This document shows positions 24,096-35,977 of a DNA stretch of 64,000 nt, piece by piece. The stretch spans positions 3,224,001 through 3,288,000 of the forward strand of contig NC_057791.1 in assembly GCF_014905175.1 (NCBI RefSeq), given 5' to 3'. A program made the position numbers and the translations under genes. Position 1 is the first letter of the stretch, and each line of letters opens with the position of its first letter. Origin of the DNA: Aphidius gifuensis. Its lineage: Eukaryota; Arthropoda; Insecta; Hymenoptera; Braconidae. The notes beneath the pieces were generated by a model. The model did no database searches. It was given only the letters and a program-made list of their open reading frames with translations, and was not told the origin of the DNA.

Positions 24096-24344
24096 GACGT
24101 CTTGAGGATATTCTTTAGGTCATCTTGCTTTTTTTTCACTCAAACTTATATGTTACGTTGTGATAATTATGCTATTGCTTCATTAACATTTATTGTTATC
24201 ATTATCATATCAATGTATATAGGAAGACATGTGTATAAATACATATTAAATAGTTTATTATCTAGCCAACAATTTTATAAATTTTATCAAATGCCAACAA
24301 GTAATGAATTTCATAATCGCAATATAAATAAATTCCCTCGTTGA
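24096..24344 (+). CDS. Boundary-spanning ORF, unknown, weak
   Basis: An 82-codon frame from ATG 24096. Its first half lies in the right arm and its second half in unique sequence. A membrane-like stretch (SLTFIVIIIISMYIGRHVYKY) is open in both arm copies with mostly silent changes, but the left copy diverges and stops at the arm edge. There is no signal peptide or recognised family. It could be the last exon of a gene whose earlier part is in the arm, or chance. Confidence 0.2.
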   Translation, partial: DVLRIFFRSSCFFFTQTYMLRCDNYAIASLTFIVIIIISMYIGRHVYKYILNSLLSSQQFYKFYQMPTSNEFHNRNINKFPR

Positions 24345-24551
24345 TTATTTTATTTATTTTAATAAAAATAATAGATGACACTATTAGGGCAAGTTGTATA
24401 TATCGTTAGAAAATTGATGATCGACACAGTTTACCAGCATCACTTGGTCAGATCAGTCGCAATATTCAACTCACAATAATATTTTAAAAAATACATATAG
24501 CCATCTATTATTACTAAATTAACCGAGTTTTTTAAATAATATTTTCTAAAA

Positions 24552-24996
24552 ATGAAAACTTTATTATTAATTATTTTATTGATTATTTCAATATTTTTTG
24601 TTATGATAATTGCATCCAATACTAAAGATCATGATATATTAATTTTATTAAAAGACAAAATTTTCATAAAAAAACAAATAAAATGTTTTTTGAGAAAAGG
24701 AAATTGTGATTATTTTGGGCGGGAAATGAAGCGTAAGTCATATTAAATTAACCAAATATCAAATTAAAAATAATAATTACAAAAATTGATAAAAAAAAGT
24801 TATATTTATTTATTTTTTCTTCAATAATATAATTTATTTACACTCGCTAGGTTTATTGCCAAATGATTTAAATGATAACTGCAGTCAGTGTACTGGAAAA
24901 GAAGTAATTAACATTCGTCAATTGAAGAAATTTATAGAACATTATTATCCAAAAGAATGGCGTCAAATAATTGCTCGTTATCGTAGTATGATTTAG
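24552..24996 (+). CDS. Insect chemosensory protein (OS-D/CSP family)
   Basis: Two exons, 24552-24732 and 24851-24996, 108 residues. A signal peptide (MKTLLLIILLIISIFFVMII) leads to a small soluble helical protein. The four-cysteine signature is exact: C-X6-C (KCFLRKGNCDY), eighteen residues, then C-X2-C (NDNCSQCTGK). The single phase-1 intron falls just after a Lys in EMK, the classic conserved CSP intron position. The C-terminal helix includes HYYPKEWRQIIARY. CSPs are secreted carriers of small hydrophobic ligands in sensilla, haemolymph or other tissues. The gene lies only about 300 bases beyond the outer edge of the inverted duplication and was not copied to the other side. The N-terminal part is shorter and more basic than typical (DHDILILLKDK replaces the usual YDNIDVDEIL-like region), so it is a divergent member. 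Confidence 0.92.
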
Positions 24997-25368
24997 CACA
25001 ACATAATTAATAAATATTCAGTAAATTTTGCAATTACAACAAATGATTTTTAACATGAACAATAATGGATATATCAATGATAATAATAAAAAAATAAATT
25101 TAAATTTTATACTATTTATTATCTTAATAATATTGACTTTATTTATTCATATGAATTAATATTAAAATTATTTTTTTTATTCTTTTAATTAGCTATAAAT
25201 TGTTAAGTTTTTTACATTGCTCGCTTAACCTTTACCTTTGAAAAATTAATTTAATATATTTTTTTTGTTCTTTAACTATTTACGTATATTGGCACCTTTT
25301 TTTTATGCAAAGAAAACTAGATTGTTGTTAAAATCACAGTGTTGGATCTATAAGATTTATCATGAATA

Positions 25369-26634
25369 TCATGCAAGAGAAAAGCCTAATACTTCTTCAA
25401 GTGAATAATCAAAAAGTCTAAAATCTAGCCAATAAATATCAGCTAATTTTCTCAATTGTTTAAATGATAATGATGAATAATATTGCTCAAGTTTTTGGCC
25501 AGTTGGTTCTCGATTAAGTGGTCTCGTTGGAAATCTAAAAAAAGTAAATAATAAATAAATATATTTAACAATAAAATTAACCCTAAATAAATTAATATAT
25601 ACATACGTTATATATGAAGCACCAATTCTTTCTAAAACTTCTGTTGCATCCTCAACAAGTGTTTCGTATTTACTGATAAGATTATAATTAACTTTACACG
25701 GTAAACAAAGATCACTTATTGTTCTCCAATGCTCATTAGTCATATTATTAATATCATCAGTTATAAAATCAACAAATTCGGGAAATTTAACATCATCACC
25801 TTTCATTAAAGATTCTTGTGTTGCATTTTGTCGATATTTCTGTAATTAAAATAGACAATAAAAAAAGATGCATGTCATTAAAATACTGTCATTAAAAATT
25901 CAGATAAACAAGTCCAAACTATCATTGGAAATATTTCAATAAAACCTGTTGATGCAAATTTTGTATTTTGTACCTTGACTATTTTTCTGCCAAAACGAGT
26001 TTGAAAATATCTTGAACTCTTTTCATCTCTTGTCTCAAGTTTATTACGATATGCTGATAATAATCTTTCGAATGGATGCCTCACCACAATTAGTGTGTTA
26101 TAAGTTGATAGTTTTTCTTCAATCTCAGTCATTGTAAAGTTATTGAGACGTTGAAACGAACTTGCTGAGTGTGCTAAATCAGCTGGTATTTCAAGTGGAT
26201 CATTATCACTCCATTTACCAGTTGCAATCATCAGTACCCTCTTCCAGTTAGTACAAGCAACCTAATAAATATAAATTTTAATTTATTTATAATCATTTTC
26301 ATGGTATATTATATTATTTTTAATTTAAACTTACTTTGGGTACATAACAGTAGAGTAATTCGTGCTGATCATCAACTAGAATATTTTTAAAATCATCTGG
26401 TTCATATATTTTTTTTGGATTAATATCAAATTTAATTATTTCTTCACAATTATATTGTAATTTTTCTTGTCGTTCAACAAGAGCTGATCTTGCTAATGCA
26501 TTTGATCCACTAACTGAGTATGGTAATTGTTTATTTGTATAATCATCAAAATTTAAATTATTTGCTTTTACAAATAATAATTTACAAATTAACATAATTA
26601 ACAACCACATTGCTTGCTTCCATCCTTTCATCAT
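25369..26634 (-). CDS. Carbohydrate sulfotransferase, CHST11/HNK-1 family
   Basis: Four exons on the minus strand: 26634-26335, 26261-25974, 25839-25607 and 25534-25369, all phase-matched, 328 residues. The start is the first in-frame ATG (MMKGWKQAMW), giving a type II Golgi anchor (LLIMLICKLLFV). The 5'-phosphosulfate-binding loop is VPKVACTNWKRVL (about residues 98-110), split by intron 1. The 3'-phosphate motif is RHPFERLLSAYR (161-172). The C-terminus ends with the usual YxLDFxLFxY-like block (WLDFRLFDYSLEEVLGF). The enzyme should transfer sulfate from PAPS to chondroitin-type or related glycans in the Golgi lumen. A 3' splice-site-like TTTTTCAG ending at 26693 suggests an upstream non-coding exon. 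Substrate cannot be told from sequence. Confidence 0.9.
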
Positions 26635-26699
26635 AAAAAATCCATTTGACACATTTATAGCCCATTTATTTTATTATAATATTAGCCAGTTTCTGAAAA

Positions 26700-29600
26700 A
26701 CAAAAAAAATTAGTTGACATTTTTTTTTATCTTTGCATTGTGAGGTGAATATATATATATATATATTTTTTTTGCTTGTTATCATTATTTGTCACAGTGA
26801 ATTTTGCATTTAATAAACTAAATATTAAAATATAAAAACAAGTTTGACATTGAAGTTTGTTATAAAATAATTTATACATTAAACATTTGTTTTTTTTTTT
26901 TTTGTCGTTTTATCGTTTTGATACAAAAACAACTTGGAATATCATTTGCAATGAGGTCAATCAGCAGCATTCTAGTACAAGGCGCACATGAATAACAGGA
27001 TTTAATATATGTTATTTGATAATAATCAAAAAATAAAATAATAGCAAAATTATACTTAAAATTTAAATGACAGTTAATCAAAAATATAACACTCAATAAA
27101 TTAATTCACAACTTGGATATATTTTTATTTTTAAAATAAATTTAAATATATAGTGTATATATTTTTATTACTTGAAAATATTCAGATAAATTTTAAATCT
27201 TCTCGCACATCTGGTTGATTCATCACAGATGTTAAACATTCTTAGTTAATTTTTGTTCTTATTTTGTTTTATTTTAATTATTCCAAGAAATTGTTTCAAT
27301 GATAATTATACAATGCCCCACGCAAAACAAATTATTAAAAAAAAAATATAAGAATAAAACAAACTGTCAAGCAATGTTATACAAAAGTATATACATATAT
27401 ATTTAAAAGTCAACAAATAAGGTCTGTCTAACTGTAAGTTTAACCGCCAAACCGGAATTCATCGATAAAAAAAAAACACAACCGCTAAATTTATTCAAAA
27501 TAATCCACACAGTTTAATTAAAATATTTTAAATTAAAAAAACATAATCTATTGATGATTTCATGCTCGGCGCACTTTGACCTCACTTGAGTCTTTTAATT
27601 CGACTTCATCATCACTATCGTATTATAAATTCATGTATTACAAACACATATATAAAATTAATAAATATTTATTTTTATTAAATTTTGTTTTAGTAAATAT
27701 TTATTGTTCAAAAATTAACTCTATGAACAAGGACAAATTTTTAAATTCTTTTTGTTTTTTAAAATCAATTAAATATAAATTATTATGCCAAGTGTTTGAC
27801 CATGTGAGTCAATGACTCTATAAACACATGGATCAAGTATATAAATATATCAAAATCCATTGATCACTATACTCGAATAAAAATTTATTTTACCTGCACT
27901 TTGATAAAATCTTGATAATTTTTTTTAACACACTTTTTTATTGGCTATATATTTTTTACATATTCGCATTTAATTTATATTTAGAATATACATTCACTGC
28001 ACAAAACCTTGAGTCAAAAATTAACAAACTAATGTGTATATTTAAAGTAAAAAAAAAAATTGCAATTATCAGAGTATTTGATTGAGAAAAATTAAAGTGA
28101 GTGTTGTATGTTGAGCTGATCTTGTAAGACGATGGTAACTTGCGCCATGTACGGATTTGCAACGATCGACACGCGACCTGTTGCCGTTTTATCCGTTTAC
28201 TTTATTTTTTTCTTAAAAAAATTTTTTTTAGTTGGATACTTGTGGTTTTAAATTTACCGATGCTTTCTGGTGGTGAACATATACGTTGACCAGTACAAAA
28301 CGAATGAAAGCGTGTACATTCGTTTAAATAAAACAAGGCAAGGACCTTTCTTTACTTCCCCTTACTCTCTCAATCTTTTTTTTTTCTTTATCATTGTTTT
28401 TTTATATTTCGATTTTATTATCTTACTCTTCCGCTGTAGTTTTTTATCTACATTTTTTTTTTTATATTCCTTAATTTTAAAGTAAAGTAACCTACTCTAC
28501 TTCTTCCTTTTATTTTTTTTTCTAAACTGTAAATAATTGGAGACAAAAAAAACGTAAAAAATATATTTATTGATGATGAAAATTTATCAAATGTTTATCA
28601 TTTAAAACTTGTTGCTTTTGCTTTTTAATTATTTATGTTTCTTTGAGAATTTCTAAAAAAAAATTTAAATTAAAAATGATATTAAAACCTTGAAAAGTAT
28701 CGTGTTTTATTGATGTAATTATTTGATTTTTTAATTTAAGTAAACAACCGGTTTATTTTATTCATGGACACTGATCAACTTGGATTTCAATGTGAAAGTT
28801 CATATTTTTGTCATTCTTTTTTAACACTTTTTTTTTTTGGTTTAAAACAAAAAGCACCTGATGCACTTTACTGCAGTTTGATGCAGATAACAATGTCGTA
28901 AAATATGATTATTTATTTTGTATTTTTCCCAATCAAAAAAATTAGAATATCTCAGGTTTTTGTAGGGATAATAATTTGAAAATAATGATTAGCATAATAT
29001 TTTATTTAAAACAATTAAATTAAAAAAAACGTGGCAAAAAAAAACGTCGTGTCGTCATCAAATATACAATTTTATTTTGCAGACTTTGATGTCTTTCAAG
29101 TCAAATTACACAACAATCATCAATATAAAATTTTATTTCTTCTGCCAAACTTGCTTCATCATAACGTAAATTAAAAAAATAAAAATTTATTCAAATATTT
29201 TATACGTTCATTAAATTTTTGTTTAATTACATTTTAATTTTTTTATTTTTACACGTTGCTATTTAAAAAAAAAAACTCATCAATTAATATTCTAACCAGA
29301 GTATACAAATTAAAATGCTTATAATTTTATTTTTTAAATTATCTAAAAAAATTTAAAACTAATGAACATTTATTTACTTTTATTTTTCAAATATATAAAT
29401 ATTAATTTTTTCGCTACATTGATTTAAATTTCCGTAATATAATTTATCAATTCTATGATAGAACTATTAAAAAATTAATTATATTTTACTAATTTATAAA
29501 TATAATGATATAATATATTAATATTATTCATTATATATTCCGCATAAATTAAAAATACCATCGTTCAATGTGAAGAGATTGAATAAATTTAAAAAAATTT

Positions 29601-30382
29601 TTTTGATTATAAAAAATTTCTTAAATTTAATGAATAAAATATTTTTAATACACAAATACATACTTATGTGTATACTTTTTATTTTATTTTTTGCCACGTT
29701 AATTTATAGCTTCAGAATAATTTAAGATCCTCCGGGGTGATTTTACAGAAGTATTTACGCAATAGGTCGCATGTCATTGTGAATAAATCTGCTTACCTGA
29801 ACAAATAATAAAAGTCCAATATATATATATGTATATATCTTTTTTTTTCTTCTTCTTTTTCCTCTCTTGTCTTCATATAATAAAATTCAAAATTAAAACT
29901 CAGCAGTTTAGTTTAGTATTAACGTTTGTACAATCATAATACAACTCGACTGTTTTATCATAAATTGATATGTGATTTTGTGTAAATTTTTTATCTTTAT
30001 ATAAAATTTAAAAAAAAAATACAAATCACATTTAAACAAGATAAATTGTTAGATCAAAGTTCATGGTTAATTTTTATCTGCAGTTATGGTACTCATACTT
30101 TAAAGTCAGTTTGTGTGTGCATTTTTTTTATTCACTCTCATTTTGAAAGTTGCTACAATCATGGTGTGCTAAATTGTACTTGTTACTATATGCAGCAGCA
30201 GAGAAAGTTTATAACTTCAGGGGTTCATTGCAAACAGTTACCTTACAGTCAATCTAGTTGATAAGTTTTCCTCTTTGATCGAACACCCTTCAATTAATTA
30301 ACAATAATAATAATAGCTTAAAAATAACAAAAGTGCATTTGTGGGATTGAAAAATAATGTGAGCTGCATTTTAAAGAAAATA

Positions 30383-30415
<33 letters not shown>

Positions 30416-30525
30416 AGATCATATCATCATCAAAGTAAATAATAATTATTTTATATTATTTTTTTTTTTTTCTATCACATAATTATTAAACTATTAATTT
30501 TATATTTTTTTGGCAATAAGAAAAA
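26700..30525. other. Intergenic spacer and 5' leaders
   Basis: AT-rich region between the divergent sulfotransferase and reductase genes. It should hold both promoters. A less AT-rich patch at about 28100-28190 could be the sulfotransferase's first exon region; on the minus strand it contains a short 18-codon ORF. I see no other gene. Confidence 0.5.
30388..30414 (+). repeat. (ATC)9 microsatellite in the reductase 5' leader
   Basis: Nine perfect ATC units, followed by a GTAAAT donor at 30435 and an AATAAG acceptor at 30520. It therefore probably lies in a non-coding first exon of the reductase gene. Confidence 0.9.
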
Positions 30526-31807
30526 ATGTTTTTGGAAATTGGCATCTACCTGCTTGTTGGAGTATTATTTATTTGGGCACTTATTGATCCAGTCAGTCGA
30601 GTAACAAGAGCACTTTGGGAAATATTAATACCAATAATAAATGCAACACCAGTTGATCTAAAATCAAAGTTTGGTGAATGGGCAGGTAAACTTAAAATTT
30701 TGTTTCATCAAGATTGTAAAAAATAAAAAAATAATTCTCATTCCTAATGTGAATATTTAAAGAAAAAAAAAAAATGTGTAAATGCAAATTTAGTTTATCT
30801 AGTGTATACAACAGTGTAAACATAATATATTTTTTTCTTACATAGTGGTGACTGGTTCTACTGATGGTATTGGTAAAGCTTATGCAAAAGAATTAGCAAC
30901 ACGTGGTATTAATCTAGTTCTAATAAGTCGAAATAATGATAAATTAGAAAAAACTAGAAATGATTTGTTGATAATAAATTCAAAGATTACAATAAAAATT
31001 ATTGCTGCTGATTTTAGCAAAGGAAAGGATATATATACAAATATTGAAAAACAATTGGCTGGTATACCTGTTGGAATTTTAGGTATGTAATTCAGTTTTT
31101 TTTTAATTACAAAAATATAATATATATTTTAATATTGAATTATTTTTTTGTAAACTAGTGAATAATGTTGGTAAGCAATATACATATCCAATGTATGTTG
31201 GAGAAGTACCAGAAGATGAATTATGGGATATAATAAATATAAATGTTGGTGCTGTAACATTTATGACACGACTTGTTATAAATGACATGCAAAAACGTGG
31301 AAAAGGTGCAATTGTTAATGTATCATCTGGCTCGGAATTACAACCATTACCATTAATGACTGTTTATGCTGCAACAAAAGTTTATATTGGAAGTTTTTCT
31401 GAAGCATTAAGAGCTGAATATGAAAATTTTGGTATAACAGTTCAACATCTTACACCATTATTTGTTAATACAAAAATGAATGCATTCAGTAATAGATTAC
31501 AGGTTTGTGTTGTTTTTTTTTTATAGTATTGATTCAACAATTTGTATGATTAAATAGTTGAATATAATTTTGTAATTTTCTTGTAAATGCCATACAGGTA
31601 TCAAGTGTATTTGTGCCAGATGCAATGACTTATGCAAGAAATGCTGTTGAAACACTCGGAAAAATTGATACAAGTACTGGCTACTGGGCTCATGGAATAC
31701 AAAATTTTTTTACACTCATACCACCTGTATGGATACGTACAAAAATTGGACAATTTATGAATCAAACATTTAGAAATGATTACATTAAACAACAAAAATT
31801 AAATTAA
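30526..31807 (+). CDS. HSD17B12: Very-long-chain 3-oxoacyl-CoA reductase
   Basis: Four exons: 30526-30685, 30846-31082, 31159-31502 and 31598-31807, 316 residues, all phases consistent. An N-terminal membrane anchor (IGIYLLVGVLFIWALI) precedes an SDR fold. The cofactor motif VVTGSTDGIG is at 54-63 and NNVG at 134-137. The catalytic residues are Ser189, Tyr202 and Lys206 in the YAATK motif. The length is the usual 310-320 residues. The enzyme reduces 3-oxoacyl-CoA in ER fatty-acid elongation, which in insects feeds cuticular hydrocarbon and very-long-chain lipid synthesis. The C-terminal KQQKLN is basic but not a perfect dilysine signal. AATAAA is at 31861-31866. It is convergent with the ACSL gene. 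Confidence 0.93.
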
Positions 31808-33568
31808 TTTATAAATTTTTTGTAAAGTTTTTTTTTTGTTCTTTTGAATATGTGTACATTAATAAACTATACGTCTTTTTCATTTTTTTTTTTTATTCAT
31901 TGATATTTTTTTAAATAATCATTTTTGAGTTTAAAAAAAAAAAAAACAATAATATATATCAAGCTCATTGAATTACATTTAGTTGGCTAATTTTCAACAA
32001 TACATTTTTTTTAATTGTGATACATTGAAAAGAAACATTTTTTTTCGACATAAAATTGAGACAAATTTATCGATGATTTTAATTTTTTTTAAATTGAAAA
32101 TAACTAACAATTATTATATATTATTTATGAAAGTCATAACTTTCTCTCTCGCTCAATTCGCTTGAATAATAATCGTCATTTGAATTTGTACTTTTCGAAT
32201 TATAATTACATTTTTTTTTTCTTTCCTTTTCTACATAGAACTTTTACTCGTCACAGACGTTTGTCAAAAAGTTTAATTATGCACCCAATACTTCAATTCA
32301 AAGTTCGTAATGCAAATATGCAACCGAACAACCCACTTAAAAATCACAAAAAAAAAAAAAACCTTAATCTATTTACCTAATCTGATTTTTTAAATTATAA
32401 AATTGAAAATATTTTATTTTTTATTAATATTTAAATATTTTTTATTGTTGCAATAACATATAGATATGAAAAAACAAAAAAAAAAAAAAAAAACGATAAT
32501 TACATTAATATGATTTTATAAAATACAAATTATAATTTGCACCATTTACTCGTTATTTTTTTTTTTTTACTAATTAAAATTACTTTTATAATTTTCGACA
32601 TAATGTAATTTTATGCACATTTTATTCCTATCTAAAATGAAAACAATTCACGACATTAGCAATTATTTTATCGATGTTTGTAGTCTTTATATAAATATAC
32701 TTATACAATATATATATTTTTTTTAAAAACATTTAATTTACAATAGTTCACAACAATTATGATCAAATTTTTTTTGAGCATTATGACAACTCTATTTTTA
32801 TTTCATACAAAAATCAAGTTTATCCTCCGTTTTACAATCAACAAAACAATCAAAAAATTTATTAAAAAATATTTCAAATAATTATTAGAGGTATTACTTT
32901 GTTTTTTGTTTTTTTTTTTTTATACAGTCAATTCTATTCGGTGATTTTTTTATATAACAATAGCAATAGCTATAACTATTTTAAAAAATAAAGTGATAAT
33001 TTCCATCATCAATGACTCTCGATGATTTATTATGAATATTTTTTTTTTCTCCACTCAAAGGAAGACAACTAAAATATTTATAATAAAATGGAAGTTTGAA
33101 ACTTTTTTTTAAAAAGTAAAAAATAAAAATAAAATGTGCGCTGTAGAGTCAATTCAATATTATATTAAAAATATTATTTCTGATATTATCATAACATCAG
33201 ATGTCAATAAAAATGTTTTTCTTTGATAATTGGATTTACGATTATACGTTATAATTGAAATAAAAAGAACCGTAATAATATTTATTGAAAGTTAAACAGT
33301 GTCTGTAAAAATAGTACCATTACAACTGCTGTTTAACATTTTGTGCTAAATATGAATTTTATTTTTGTCATTTAATAAATATTATTACGGTTTTTCAACA
33401 GCGTCTATTATGACTTCAGGATATAATTCTTTTTTTTTTTTTAATTCTTTCTCTTTATCTATTTTTTTTTTTTTTATGTCGATTTGTAAAATATATAATT
33501 ATTTTTTTCTTTCGTTTTTACTTTTTTTTATTTAAGCAAATTTTGCATTTGTCACAATGAGCGTGACA
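31808..33568. other. Convergent 3' UTRs and spacer
   Basis: Holds the 3' ends of the reductase (plus) and ACSL (minus) transcripts. It is AT-rich with long A or T runs; no gene is seen. Confidence 0.6.
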
Positions 33569-35970
33569 TCACGAAGCGTACATGCGATTAATTTCATGTT
33601 GATAACGTTCTTGAACAGCTTTTCTTTTTAATTTAAAAGCAGCTGTAACTAGACCCATGTCTGGTGACCATTGTTCTGCACAAAGTTTAACTGCACCAGG
33701 AATTTCAAATCTTTGAAGTCCAGCTATATAAAAAAATAGATAATGAATAAAAAATGATGACTATATTTTATAGTTTTTTTAAATTACATTAAGTTTAACA
33801 ACTACATAATATTATATTAAATCGTAATATATCTTAGTACTTACATTTTTTTGATTGTTCAATGAGCTCTTGTAAAACAGCTTTTTCAATTTGTGGATTT
33901 TCACATAATTCCTCGATACTTGCATTTGTTATACCAAGATTAATTGCAATCTCTTCGATATGATGAGGATTAGGAACAACAAGTGCAACTGTATAAGACT
34001 TGTGTGAGTCACCATAAACACAAATATTTTCAACAAGTGGACATGTTTTAAGTTCAGCTTCAACTTTTCCCAATGAAACATACTCACCAAGTTGTAATTT
34101 AACTAAATCTTTTTTACGATCTGTATTAATAAAAATTTATATTATTATTATATATATTGTATTTAAATAGTAAATAATGAAATAAAAAAAAAAGCAGCAA
34201 TAATTTACCAATAATTTTAATGCAACCATCAGGATAAACTTCACCAATATCTCCAGTTTTAAACCACTGTTTACCATCTTGATAATAAAAATCTTCTTTT
34301 GTTTTATCTGGTATTTTATAATATCCTTGTGATACATTATCACCACCAATAATAATTTCACCTCTTGGATTTGGTAAATCATTAACTCGATAACTAGCTT
34401 CTTCCCAATTTTCTAATTTAATATCACAACCAGGTACTGGTGCACCAACTCTACCTGTACTACGATCATAATAATCCATAACAGTTGCTGCTGAGCATGT
34501 TTCAGTTAATCCATAACCTTGTGTAACAGTCACACAAAGACAATTTTTAACTTGTGTATGTGTTTCTGGTGTTAATGGTGCACCACCAGATAATATTAAT
34601 CTAATACGTCCACCAAGTACATTTCTTGCTGAACCAAATATATATTTATCAAATAATGGTGTTTCATAACCACGTTTTGTCCATTTTGATTTATATGCAT
34701 ATGCAAAATGAAATATAGCTTGTCTAAATTGACCAGATTTTTTAACTTTTTCATTGATACCTTTTGATATACGATCAAGTATAAGTGGTACTGCTGACAT
34801 TATTGTTGGTTTTAATACAGCAGCATCACCTTTACAACCTCTCATTATTTTACTACTTGAATCAATCATTGTTAATGGTGAACTATAACCAATTGGTACA
34901 CCAGCTAATATAGCAACACTTTCACCAAGTAATTCAAATACATGAGCAAGTGGTAAAAAACCCAAAAATATATCACCATCTTTTGTTTTAATTGCATTAC
35001 AAAATGCTTTTAATGTACATATTATATTTTTATGTGATAATAATACACCTTTTGGTACACCAGTTGAGCCAGATGTATACATTATTATTGCTGTATCATC
35101 AATATTTGGTATTATTGATAATGTTTTTGATTCATTACCACATTTAATAACATCTGAAAATGGTATTAATCTAACTGATTCTTTAAAACCAGTTGTATCA
35201 GATGGTACTAGCTGATCTTCCATATATATAATATTTTTAACTTCAGATGTTTGTGATAATAAACGTTTAAATTTTGGCAATAATTCATGACTTGTTATAA
35301 CTGTATCAACTTCAGTTTCATTAATACCATGTGCAATTGCATCATCACCAAGTGTTGCATATATTGTTACAAGTGATAAACCTTGTTTCCAGCATGCATG
35401 TGCTGCAATCATCCATTCAGCTCGTGTCTCAGCAAATAGTACAATATTTTTTTTTTCAGTTAAATTTAAATCTTTTAAACCACGACTAAATGATGATGCT
35501 AATTTTTCAACTTCTGTATAACTTTTCCATTTATAATCACCCATCTTGTACTGTAATAATATTAATAATTAAATTATATTTAATTATATTAAATTTTCTT
35601 TTATTTTATTTTCTCATACCTTTTTAAATACTCTTCCATTTGGTTGAACTTCATTTTCTTCAGCAAGTATTTGTCTTGTGCCAAGACATAATTTATCTTT
35701 ATGAGTTTCAGCTGCATAACGTAATACTTTTTCCATTGTATCAATTTTTAAACGTTCCATTATTGTATAAATTTCACCAACTGGATCAGTATTTCTATAT
35801 ATTATTGAACGATCAGATTTTAATATAACTTTAGCTTTTACACGTCTTGATAATTGTCGTTTTTCCCATGGACGTTGTAGAACTAGATAAACTGGAAATG
35901 TTAGCAAATCGTAAAAATACGATAATGCTTTTATTGCATTAATTGCACCGCTCACCCAGAAGCCCTCCAT
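33569..35970 (-). CDS. ACSL4: Long-chain acyl-CoA synthetase, ACSL3/4 class
   Basis: Four coding exons: 35970-35620, 35550-34209, 34120-33845 and 33723-33569, 707 residues, the normal length of the class. An N-terminal hydrophobic segment is consistent with membrane association. AMP-forming motifs appear in order: the P-loop TSGSTGVPKG (about 276-285), GYGLTETC (about 462-469), WFKTGDIGEVYPDG (about 546-560) and the linker DRKKDLVKLQLGEYVSL (565-581). The protein ends with EIPGAVKLC and INRMYAS. It makes acyl-CoA from long-chain fatty acids, ATP and CoA at ER or lipid-droplet membranes. The ACSL3/4 rather than ACSL1/5/6 assignment comes from the N-terminal region and overall feel, not an alignment. 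A CAACAG acceptor ending at 35975 shows that a 5' UTR exon lies upstream. Confidence 0.94.
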
Positions 35971-35977
35971 CTCACTG

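Larger units (their letters stand above)
19866..24240 (-). repeat. Right arm of large inverted duplication
   Basis: Reverse complement of the left arm (9815-14054). It contains the copied GON4L promoter (20680-20870), the divergent small ORF (21019-21252) and the exon-like fragments. A 25-base insertion, an imperfect palindrome bounded by CCATGG and CATGG (about 19900-19925), interrupts the copied coding stub. The outer end near 24240 is abrupt, inside a plus-strand open frame. Confidence 0.9.

Noticed and set aside
34137..34778. Additional minus-strand frames inside ACSL
   Set aside because: Out-of-frame shadows of the ACSL coding exon.
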